6,624 nucleotides of DNA from JAVBUY01 sp031552735. GTDB lineage: Bacteria; Bacillota; Clostridia; Christensenellales; Aristaeellaceae. Made by a program: the position numbers and the translations under genes. Where the stretch lies: assembly GCA_031552735.1 (NCBI GenBank), contig JAVBMF010000044.1:1-6624 (forward strand), in the 5' to 3' direction. This document shows, piece after piece, positions 1 to 5,108 of this stretch (the stretch's first letter is position 1; every line of letters begins with the position of its first letter). The notes below the pieces were generated by a model. The model searched no databases. It worked only from the letters and a program-made list of their open reading frames with translations, and was not told the origin of the DNA.

Positions 1-83
1 AGCCCGATGCCCAGGTTCGTGCAGGTCGTAGTCTTTCCAACGCCGCCTTTTTGGTTTACAATTGCGATAATCGTTTGGGACAT
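1..83 (-). CDS. ParA/Soj-family partition ATPase, N-terminal fragment (runs off window)
   Basis: Only the first 27 codons are present; the gene continues beyond the left edge. The translation begins MSQTIIAIVNQ and then carries the deviant Walker A motif KGGVGKTT at residues 12-19, the ATP-binding signature of ParA/Soj/MinD ATPases. The following TCTNLGIG is the usual context in ParA. Family members bind ATP and DNA and drive segregation of chromosomes, plasmids or excised ICEs. The ATG at 83-81 is chosen because GAGGTG lies 5 nt upstream (89-94). Which subtype it is cannot be proved from 27 residues. A chromosomal soj next to spo0J is possible, but the position directly after a broken spoVAD and the lower GC of 1-142 favour a mobile-element ParA (inference). 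Confidence 0.85.
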   Translation of the reverse strand, partial: MSQTIIAIVNQKGGVGKTTTCTNLGIG

Positions 84-187
84 GATTTCACCTCACTGTT
101 TCTTTTGAATGATCGGCTCTTTGTATAGATTCTTAGGCCGCCTCATGCCGCCCACCCCATCGGGTATGGGCCCATATTAGCATCTTC
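84..187 (-). other. junction between spoVAD homology and parA; candidate mobile-element end
   Basis: Reading on the minus strand, recognisable SpoVAD coding sequence ends at about 190-185. The next ~100 bases carry no family match and are visibly richer in A+T than the spoVA genes, especially 84-142. The stretch contains a 12-bp perfect palindrome, TATGGGCCCATA at 165-176. It also has a reading frame open from 176 to 93, whose only ATG (146-144) overlaps the spoVAD stop and whose TGA (95-93) sits at the parA ribosome binding site. This may be the tail of an element gene cut by the junction, a spacer, or an attachment-site remnant. No direct repeat can be tested because the other element end is outside the window. 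Confidence 0.45.
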
Positions 188-826
188 AGGCGCCATCGCC
201 GCCCCCATGTTGTTGGCGTCGTTGATGCCAAGATCGATCACCCGGCCGATGGTTACATGCGTCACCGCAACCTCTGCGTTTTCCGCTTGCTCGGCGGTCT
301 TCAGCAGCGTCGCGCCCGTGCCCGTCACAGTCCACTGCGCGGTGGGCGGGCGCTGGTTTCCCAGCTCCAGCGGCGCGCGATACTGCCGCTCGGCGGTGCA
401 AAAGTGGCTGCTTGCCGCGCAGATCGCTGTATCGGCCATGCCGCCATCGATCAGCATGCTGCCCATGCACAGCGATTCGGCCATCGTAGAGCACGCGCCG
501 TACAGCCCGATGAACGGCACAGCAAGCTGTCGCGCGGCAAAGCTGGCCGCGATGATCTGATTGAGCAGGTCGCCGCCGATGAGCAGGTGCAACTGCTCGG
601 GCTGCAAATTGGCCTTGGTCAGCGTCAGTCGGATGCACTGCTCAAACATCTTGCTCTCGGCCAGCTCCCAGCTTTTTTCGCCGAGCAGATCATCCTCCAG
701 CACGCGGTCAAACAGCGCGCCCAATGGCCCCTCGCCTTCCTTTTTACCGACGATCGCCGACCAGGCCGCCACGCGCGGCATGCTGGTCAGCCGCATGGTC
801 TGGCTTCCCATTCGCTTATTTGCCAT
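143..826 (-). pseudogene. spoVAD: spoVAD, 3'-truncated: stage V sporulation protein AD lacking about its last third
   Basis: SpoVAD is a soluble thiolase-fold protein that binds dipicolinic acid (DPA) and works with the SpoVA membrane channel to load DPA into the forespore and release it at germination. The visible match includes GPLGALFD (33-40), KSWELAE (51-57), the GGDLLNQ region (84-90), GACST with the thiolase-type cysteine C112, SSHFCTAERQ (139-148) and MGAAMAP (207-213). The ATG at 826-824 has GGGAGG just upstream and lies 1 nt after the spoVAC stop. The protein here is 227 residues against about 338 in Bacillus. After residue ~213 it ends in an unrelated tail (EDANMGPYPMGWAA), so the C-terminal thiolase half-domain is missing, and spoVAE does not follow. 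It is either a disrupted gene or the 5' exon-like part of a gene interrupted by an element; the N-terminal two thirds show no internal stop or frameshift. Confidence 0.85.
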
Positions 827-827
827 G

Positions 828-1289
828 TCAGCCTCCCGTGATAAAGAAGTACACCACACCGACCAGCACAGCGGTGCCGATCCCATAGACCAGCACCGGC
901 CCGGCGATGGTAAACATCTTTGCGCCAACACCGGTCACAAAGCCCTCGCGCTTAAACTCCATCGCGGAGGACACAATAGAGTTGGAAAAACCGGTGATTG
1001 GCACAATGGAGCCGCCACCGGCGTATTTTCCGATGCGGTCATAGATACCGATACCGGTAAGCAGCGCACCGAGAAACACCAGCGCGATGCTGGCAAAGGT
1101 TGCGGCGCCCAACTCGTCCACACCGAACCACACGTGCGCGCCGTCATTGAGCAGTTGCCCAACCCAGCAGATTACGCCGCCAACCCAGAAGGAGCGCGTC
1201 AGGCTCTTGGCCATCTCACTCTTGGGCGATAGCCGCGTCACCAACTGCTGATACTCCATCATGCGGCTGGTCTGTTTTTGTTTGTTCAT
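828..1289 (-). CDS. spoVAC: stage V sporulation protein AC (SpoVA channel membrane subunit)
   Basis: This 153-residue membrane protein matches SpoVAC over its full length (Bacillus version about 150). It carries the family signature GIYDRIGKYAGGGS followed by IVPITGFSNS at residues 81-104, and MEFKREG near 110-116. Hydrophobic segments lie at about 33-50, 62-83 and 128-150. Known role: SpoVAC sits in the inner forespore/spore membrane, behaves as a mechanosensitive channel and takes part in DPA movement. The ATG at 1289-1287 is preceded by AGAGGTG at a good distance and overlaps by 4 bp (ATGA) the stop of a small upstream ORF, implying translational coupling. An upstream in-frame ATG at 1457 would add 56 residues not found in the family and has no convincing ribosome binding site, so it was not used. 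Confidence 0.96.
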   Translation of the reverse strand: MNKQKQTSRMMEYQQLVTRLSPKSEMAKSLTRSFWVGGVICWVGQLLNDGAHVWFGVDELGAATFASIALVFLGALLTGIGIYDRIGKYAGGGSIVPITGFSNSIVSSAMEFKREGFVTGVGAKMFTIAGPVLVYGIGTAVLVGVVYFFITGG

Positions 1290-1417
1290 GTCTGTGCACC
1301 TCTTTGATTTCGGTTCAGCCAACCGCCCAGCACCTCGCGCATGCGCGTTTCCCGGCTTCCGGGCCGTGGTTGTGCGAGCAAAGTAAATGTCACCGGCACG
1401 CATCGTGTCTGTCGCAT
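1286..1417 (-). CDS. 43-residue basic small ORF between spoVAB and spoVAC, unknown function
   Basis: This ORF of 43 codons plus stop fills most of the 177-bp gap between spoVAB and spoVAC. It begins MRQTRCVPVTFTLLAQ and ends LNRNQRGAQT. Its ATG (1417-1415) follows an excellent ribosome binding site, AGGAGG/GGAGG about 6 nt upstream (1421-1431), and its TGA overlaps the spoVAC ATG by the ATGA arrangement typical of coupled genes. The product would be arginine-rich and basic, with a single cysteine, no clear membrane helix and a weak hydrophobic patch at about 9-15. I do not recognise it, and the Bacillus spoVA operon has no counterpart at this place. It could be a real small sporulation protein, or a leader whose main job is to deliver ribosomes to spoVAC. 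Only conservation could separate the two. Confidence 0.5.
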   Translation of the reverse strand: MRQTRCVPVTFTLLAQPRPGSRETRMREVLGGWLNRNQRGAQT

Positions 1418-1466
1418 CGTATTCCTCCTCCTGCCGCAACCCAGCGGCCATTGTCACGAGACAACA

Positions 1467-1895
1467 TCATAAATGAAGCCAGCCCGCCAGCAAAGCGCCG
1501 GACAGTTTGCCCAGCGCCAGCGCCCATGCCAACCTGTGCAGATTTTCCCCCAAACCCATCCGATCCATACCCTGCGGCAGTACGTCCAGCGTTTCGGTCA
1601 GCGCGGATGCCACCATGCCCACAAACATGCCGCCCAGCAGCATCAGCGGCAGTGTTGCCCACATGCCCAGCGGCAGCATCCAGCCCATGCCGCCCATCAG
1701 CGCCGCAAAGGTCATGCCGCCTAGAATCGCCCACCCACACTGCACGGTGCTGCCGCCGTCGAATACGTCCATCACGCGCATAGGCAGCTTGAGTGCCAGC
1801 CAAAATGCGCAGGACGCCAGCCCGACCACGCCACCCGCCAGCGCCGCCAGCAGCGCGCATCCGGCTTTAACCGCGAGGCTGCTCATCGGATTCAC
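1467..1895 (-). CDS. spoVAB: stage V sporulation protein AB (SpoVA operon membrane protein)
   Basis: The 142-residue hydrophobic protein matches SpoVAB (Bacillus about 141). The clearest signature is FVGMVASALTETLDVLP at residues 91-107, followed by LALGKLSGALL near 126-136. Four hydrophobic segments are seen, roughly 11-35, 54-72, 77-100 and 121-141, consistent with an integral inner-forespore-membrane protein. Its biochemical role within the DPA-transport operon is not established. Start choice: the GTG at 1895-1893 has AGGAG 10 nt upstream (1906-1910); the in-frame ATG at 1886-1884 would leave that site 19 nt away. The GTG start gives a 29-bp overlap with spoVAA, the ATG a 20-bp overlap. 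Either way translation is likely coupled. Confidence 0.93.
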   Translation of the reverse strand: MNPMSSLAVKAGCALLAALAGGVVGLASCAFWLALKLPMRVMDVFDGGSTVQCGWAILGGMTFAALMGGMGWMLPLGMWATLPLMLLGGMFVGMVASALTETLDVLPQGMDRMGLGENLHRLAWALALGKLSGALLAGWLHL

Positions 1896-2442
1896 GCAGC
1901 ATCTGCTCCTGCGCCTGCTGACGGTATTCAGTCAGCTTGATGTCCAGTGGCGACACGGTTTTGCGGCCGATCAGCGCATAGTAGAACGCGACGCCGCTGC
2001 CAACGCCCAGCGCGTATGGCAGGGTGACCCACCAGGTTCCTTGCGCCTCCTGCCCCGTGACCATGCGCACCAGCGCCCGCTGCGCGTCCAGCATGTTCAC
2101 ATCGGCGTGGAACCACGCGATGGCCATCGCGCTACCTACAAACAGCAGCGCGCACACCAGTGCCGAGCGCCAGAACGTGCCGCGCGTGCGATGCTGTGGC
2201 TCGCAGACCAGCGTGCCGGTCGCGCTGCCCAGCAGAATCACCGACTCGCTGGGGCACGCCTGCTGGATGCGCGCAATGACCGGCATAGCTTCCAGCGACC
2301 ATACACCGCGCTTGCGCGGCGTGTCGATGGGCAACTCCTGCAATTTTAGCGACGCGTCCGCCAACACATCGGCGACGTCGCACAGGTGTAGCGACTGCCC
2401 GGGCTGGCTGTGCACTGTGCCCCGCATGCGCAGGTAGATCAT
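1867..2442 (-). CDS. spoVAA: stage V sporulation protein AA
   Basis: The 191-residue protein matches SpoVAA (Bacillus about 206). The N-terminal ~85 residues are soluble and begin MIYLRMRGTV. They are followed by two membrane segments at about 92-111 and 138-158. The family-typical stretch is GSAMAIAWFHADVNMLDAQ (103-121) leading to MVTG and LPYALGVGSGVAFYY (141-155). After it comes the SPLDIKLTEYR segment (164-174), equivalent to the Bacillus SPLEVEMFNY. SpoVAA belongs to the sporulation operon for DPA uptake; its own mechanism is unknown. The ATG at 2442-2440 overlaps the stop of the preceding 56-residue gene (ATGA), with a G-rich GGGAGGGATGGAG run upstream. An in-frame ATG 36 nt upstream (2478) would extend the protein into the previous gene without family support. 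Confidence 0.94.
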   Translation of the reverse strand: MIYLRMRGTVHSQPGQSLHLCDVADVLADASLKLQELPIDTPRKRGVWSLEAMPVIARIQQACPSESVILLGSATGTLVCEPQHRTRGTFWRSALVCALLFVGSAMAIAWFHADVNMLDAQRALVRMVTGQEAQGTWWVTLPYALGVGSGVAFYYALIGRKTVSPLDIKLTEYRQQAQEQMLRESDEQPRG

Positions 2443-2609
2443 GGCTCCATCCCTCCCGTGTACTGCTCGAATGCCCAACTGGCGTCCAGATAGTGGCGTG
2501 GGGCGGCGTGGCTCTGACGCAGAACGACCACCATGCCAATAAGTACCAATACAATGAGCACCAACGCCAGCATCGCGGTCAGTGCAATTTTCTCGCGAAC
2601 TTCCTGCAT
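2439..2609 (-). CDS. 56-residue single-pass membrane protein, first gene of the spoVA operon, unknown
   Basis: The ORF starts MQEVREKIALTAM, continues into a strongly hydrophobic helix at about residues 9-30 (rich in L, V, I, M), and ends with a 26-residue polar tail (RQSHAAPRHY ... EQYTGGMEP). Charge distribution is mixed: the short N-terminus has one E-R-E-K cluster and R31 follows the helix. The ATG at 2609-2607 has a consensus AGGAGG (2618-2623) 8 nt away, and the TGA overlaps the spoVAA ATG by 4 bp, so the gene is almost certainly translated with spoVAA. I do not recognise the family, and Bacillus spoVA has no such gene at its head. By position it may be a small accessory of the SpoVA complex (inference). 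Confidence 0.72.
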   Translation of the reverse strand: MQEVREKIALTAMLALVLIVLVLIGMVVVLRQSHAAPRHYLDASWAFEQYTGGMEP

Positions 2610-2629
2610 GTGTGTTCCCTCCTCAACGC

Positions 2630-2658
2630 TAGTATGGAATGCGCCGGGCAAAACATGA
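2630..2658 (-). promoter_or_regulatory. sigma-G/sigma-F-like promoter of the spoVA operon
   Basis: On the minus strand CATACTA (2636-2630) is an exact match to the forespore sigma-G/F -10 consensus CATAMTA. The -35 candidate TCATG (2658-2654) matches four of five positions of GHATR with a 17-bp spacer. spoVA operons are known sigma-G targets, which fits. The predicted start, about 6-7 nt after the -10, would give a leader of only ~15 nt that begins at the AGGAGG of the first gene, which is tight but workable. Confidence 0.65.
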
Positions 2659-2730
2659 TCGGTTTCGCGCATTTGCGCATGGCAATTCAAGGCCGATTTC
2701 CCAAGGGATTTCGCGCCTTGGCAGCGCAGC

Positions 2731-2754
2731 AAAAAAGCCCCTGCATGCCGGGGC
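2731..2754 (-). terminator. Rho-independent terminator reading toward the spoVA operon
   Basis: On the minus strand the sequence GCCCC-ggcatgca-GGGGC is followed by six T residues (2736-2731): a five-pair GC stem with an 8-nt loop that itself contains the palindrome GCATGC. On the plus strand no T-run follows, so termination is in the minus direction only. No minus-strand gene lies between this hairpin and the terminator at 3418-3444, so it probably stops read-through from the mutY operon before the sporulation promoter (inference). Confidence 0.65.
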
Positions 2755-2798
2755 GGTGGATACGCTTCTTATAGATCGTTTATTATGTGCCAATTGAT

Positions 2799-2827
2799 TT
2801 GACCTGTCCTGTTTTCCATGCTACGAT
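2799..2827 (+). promoter_or_regulatory. sigma-A promoter of the secreted-protein gene
   Basis: TTGACC (2799-2804; five of six to TTGACA) and TACGAT (2822-2827; four of six to TATAAT) are separated by 17 bp. They lie about 45 bases upstream of the start codon at 2873, giving a predicted transcript start near 2834. This suggests vegetative expression, in contrast with the sporulation operon on the other strand. Confidence 0.6.
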
Positions 2828-2872
2828 CACGGCAGGATATGGTATTTTTCACTGCAGAAAGGATGACGTGTG

Positions 2873-3397
2873 ATGAAGAAATGCTGCGTATTTCTCCTTT
2901 GCCTGCTCTTGATGAGCACCGCCGCCCTCGCCCAAGACAATCTGCCCGCCAGCCTGGGCAACAGCCCCGAGGAAGTGATTCTGCCCGCCGCGCTGCTGCA
3001 TCTCTATGTGCCCTCTGGCATGGACCGCACCGAAGGCGACATCGAATCGCACGATCAGGGTTTCCGTCTCACCCGCTTTGACGATACCTTTAGCATCACG
3101 GTCTATGTGCACGATAACCATTTCCAGACCCCGAAGGACTATGTCGCCAACTACATGCAGCACAAGGAGTTTAGCGCTGTCGCTGATGAAATGATCGGCG
3201 AGATTAGGGTACAGCGCCTGACCAAGGCGGACGATCCAGAAAATTTTGAAATCGTCGTCATGCCACAATTGGATGAGGAATTTCTAAGCAGCCCGGGTGA
3301 AGATTTCGCGATTTATCACTTAATGTTCAGCTGCGACACACCGGAAGCGAACGCACTGGCGCAGGATGTGCTATCAACGCTTTCGGATTACGAATGA
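2873..3397 (+). CDS. secreted protein of unknown function (Sec signal peptide)
   Basis: The 174-residue protein starts MKKCCVFLLCLLLMSTAALA|QD: a lysine pair, a hydrophobic core and an ALA cleavage site after residue 20, a textbook Sec/SPase I signal. No lipobox is seen. The mature ~154 residues are acidic and alternate short strand-like stretches (LHLYVPSGM 42-50, FSITVYVHD 73-81, FEIVVMP 125-131, IYHLMFSC 147-154). A helical tail follows (PEANALAQDVLSTL). This order of strands with a final helix is reminiscent of small PsbP/DcrB/Mog1-like folds, but that is a guess from pattern only. The ATG at 2873 is preferred over the adjacent GTG at 2870 because AAAGGA (2858-2863) is 9 nt away. The gene is monocistronic, between its own promoter and a bidirectional terminator. 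Confidence 0.82.
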   Translation: MKKCCVFLLCLLLMSTAALAQDNLPASLGNSPEEVILPAALLHLYVPSGMDRTEGDIESHDQGFRLTRFDDTFSITVYVHDNHFQTPKDYVANYMQHKEFSAVADEMIGEIRVQRLTKADDPENFEIVVMPQLDEEFLSSPGEDFAIYHLMFSCDTPEANALAQDVLSTLSDYE

Positions 3398-3417
3398 TGA
3401 CGCTTCGCGTACAAAGC

Positions 3418-3444
3418 AAAACCACCGGAAACCCGGTGGTTTTT
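3418..3444. terminator. bidirectional Rho-independent terminator between convergent genes
   Basis: ACCACCGG (3421-3428) pairs perfectly with CCGGTGGT (3433-3440) around the four-base loop AAAC. A-tract 3418-3420 and T-tract 3441-3444 flank the stem, so each strand ends in T residues. It serves the secreted-protein gene (stop at 3397) and the radical SAM gene, whose stop codon (3446-3444) directly abuts it. Confidence 0.9.
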
Positions 3445-5108
3445 CATATCTTCTCGGCTGTTCCCGTTTTTCGGTTCACCAGCAAGCGCACCGGCGTCTG
3501 CCCCGCCGCCCCACCATCGCGCCAGGTCAGCACATCAAAGCCAAACCGCGCGATCAGGCAACTTCGCCGCACGCCGGAGTCCGGCACAAGCTGGCGCAGC
3601 AGCGCCGCGTCCTGCTCGCGCTGGGCATCGTCCATCACGGGCACGATATCCGGCGGCAACTGTTCGGGCAAATGCCCCGCGCACAGCGTGTCCAGCCGCA
3701 GCGCGTCGGCCAATTGCCGTGCGTCCACCCCGTGCAGCGCCCGCCCATGCGTCCACAGCGCGGCGATGCGCTGGCGCTCGTCGCGCGCGGCGTCCAGCAC
3801 CCCGCCGCCACGATACGTTCTTGCCAGCGCCGCGTATGCCGCGAACGCCGAGCCTTCGCCGATCAGCGCGCGCAGCGTTGCCGGGTAGCGCCCGCTGTTG
3901 CCATACCAGTTGAGCAGCGTTTCAACATCGCGCAGCGCGTCCAGCTCCCCAAACGACAGGGTCGGCGTGCGCAGCACCTGGTAGGGCGGGTCAGGCGCAT
4001 ACGCGATACCCAACCGCGCAGCATCTCTGCGCAAACCGCTGCCCTTCAGCAGTTTCAGGAAGCCCAGTTGCAGCATGTCCGGTTCCAGCGCGTGCACCGC
4101 GTCAAACGCACGGCCAAAGCTGTCCCAGGTTTCGCCGGGCAACCCGGCGATCAGGTCCAGATGCAGCGGAATGTTGCCCGCCGCCTTCAGCCGGCGCACC
4201 GCCGACGCGATGTCCGCAAAATGGTCGCCCCGCTGGATTGCATCCAGCACCTCGCTGTCGATGGTCTGCACGCCGATCTCAAACTGAAACTTTCCCTTCG
4301 GCGCGCTTTGCAGCAGCGCCAGGGAGGCCTCATCCAGCAAGTGCGCTTCGATCTCGAAGTGGAATACGCAATCAACGTCAGCGTCCAGCAGCCCCTGCCA
4401 GATCGCGCGGGCGCGGGCGCTGTCGTAATTAAACGTGCGATCCACCAGCTTGACCAGCCGCGCACCCTGTTTTGCCATGCCCACAAGCCGCGACACAGCC
4501 GCCACCGCGGACAGCGCGCGCACGCCGGGCGATACCGACGACAGGCAGAACTGGCAGCGGAACGGGCAGCCGCGCGATGTTTCGGCGTACCAGATGCGAT
4601 GCGGATCGAGCGCCGCCCCCGCGTACGGATCCGCCCACGACGCGGGCGGCAGCGGCGGCGTGGATGGTCGTTCCCCCGTGCGCGTAACCAGCCCGGCGAC
4701 ATCGGGTTCCGCTTCGCCGCGTGCCCAGGCGGCCAGCAATGCCGGATAGCTCCGCTCGGCCTCGCCGCACAGAATAGCGTCCACCTCGGCATGCGCGGAC
4801 AAGCACTCCGGCGCGTCATAGCTGACCTCCGGCCCGCCCAGCAGCACACGGATGTCCGGCCTTGCCGCCTTGACCGCGCGCAGCAGCCGCAGCACCTGCG
4901 GCATATTCCAGATGTAGCAACCAATCGCCAGCGCATCGGGCGCGGTGGACATCACCGTGCTCAACTGCGCTTCAAACGGCTGATTGATGTGCAGCTCCAC
5001 CAGCGCATGGTCCACACCCGCCACCGTGCGCGCCGCCGTGTGCAGCAGCCTGCCCGCCAAACCGGTGTGCAGATACATCGCGTTGATCGCCACCAGCGTC
5101 ACTCGCAT
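3444..5108 (-). CDS. B12-binding-domain radical SAM protein, DUF4080 type
   Basis: The 554-residue protein has three parts. Residues ~1-125 form a Rossmann-like cobalamin-binding-type domain (MRVTLVAINAMY, LAIGCYIWN 60-68, VLLGGPEVSYD 88-98, ILCGEAE 112-118). Residues ~172-360 form the radical SAM barrel with the 4Fe-4S motif C181-PFR-C185-QF-C188, then VDRTFNYD (222-229), FQFEIGVQT (274-282) and LDLIAGLPGE (317-326). The rest resembles the DUF4080 C-terminal domain. The B12 DxHxxG motif that supplies the lower histidine ligand is not evident, so cobalamin may bind without it or not at all. The reaction and substrate are unknown for this family. The ATG (5108-5106) lies within the end of mutY, with GGGGG 6 nt upstream, so it is probably co-translated. 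Similar proteins occur widely in Clostridia. Confidence 0.9.
   Translation of the reverse strand: MRVTLVAINAMYLHTGLAGRLLHTAARTVAGVDHALVELHINQPFEAQLSTVMSTAPDALAIGCYIWNMPQVLRLLRAVKAARPDIRVLLGGPEVSYDAPECLSAHAEVDAILCGEAERSYPALLAAWARGEAEPDVAGLVTRTGERPSTPPLPPASWADPYAGAALDPHRIWYAETSRGCPFRCQFCLSSVSPGVRALSAVAAVSRLVGMAKQGARLVKLVDRTFNYDSARARAIWQGLLDADVDCVFHFEIEAHLLDEASLALLQSAPKGKFQFEIGVQTIDSEVLDAIQRGDHFADIASAVRRLKAAGNIPLHLDLIAGLPGETWDSFGRAFDAVHALEPDMLQLGFLKLLKGSGLRRDAARLGIAYAPDPPYQVLRTPTLSFGELDALRDVETLLNWYGNSGRYPATLRALIGEGSAFAAYAALARTYRGGGVLDAARDERQRIAALWTHGRALHGVDARQLADALRLDTLCAGHLPEQLPPDIVPVMDDAQREQDAALLRQLVPDSGVRRSCLIARFGFDVLTWRDGGAAGQTPVRLLVNRKTGTAEKI

Noticed and set aside
186..931. Several open frames on both strands across spoVAD, including antisense ones
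   Set aside because: They are shadows of the spoVAD frame, with arginine/alanine/histidine-rich products and no start signals.
1290..1457. N-terminal extension of spoVAC from ATG 1457
   Set aside because: There is no family support and no good ribosome binding site; the downstream ATG at 1289 has both, and another ORF with better signals occupies this region.
2701..2721. CCAAGG-N9-CCTTGG inverted repeat
   Set aside because: It has only six pairs, no T-run and no promoter overlap, so it could easily be chance.
2781..2787. A second sigma-G-like -10 (CATAATA) on the minus strand
   Set aside because: No acceptable -35 is found 16-18 bp upstream, and a terminator (2731-2754) lies between it and the spoVA operon.
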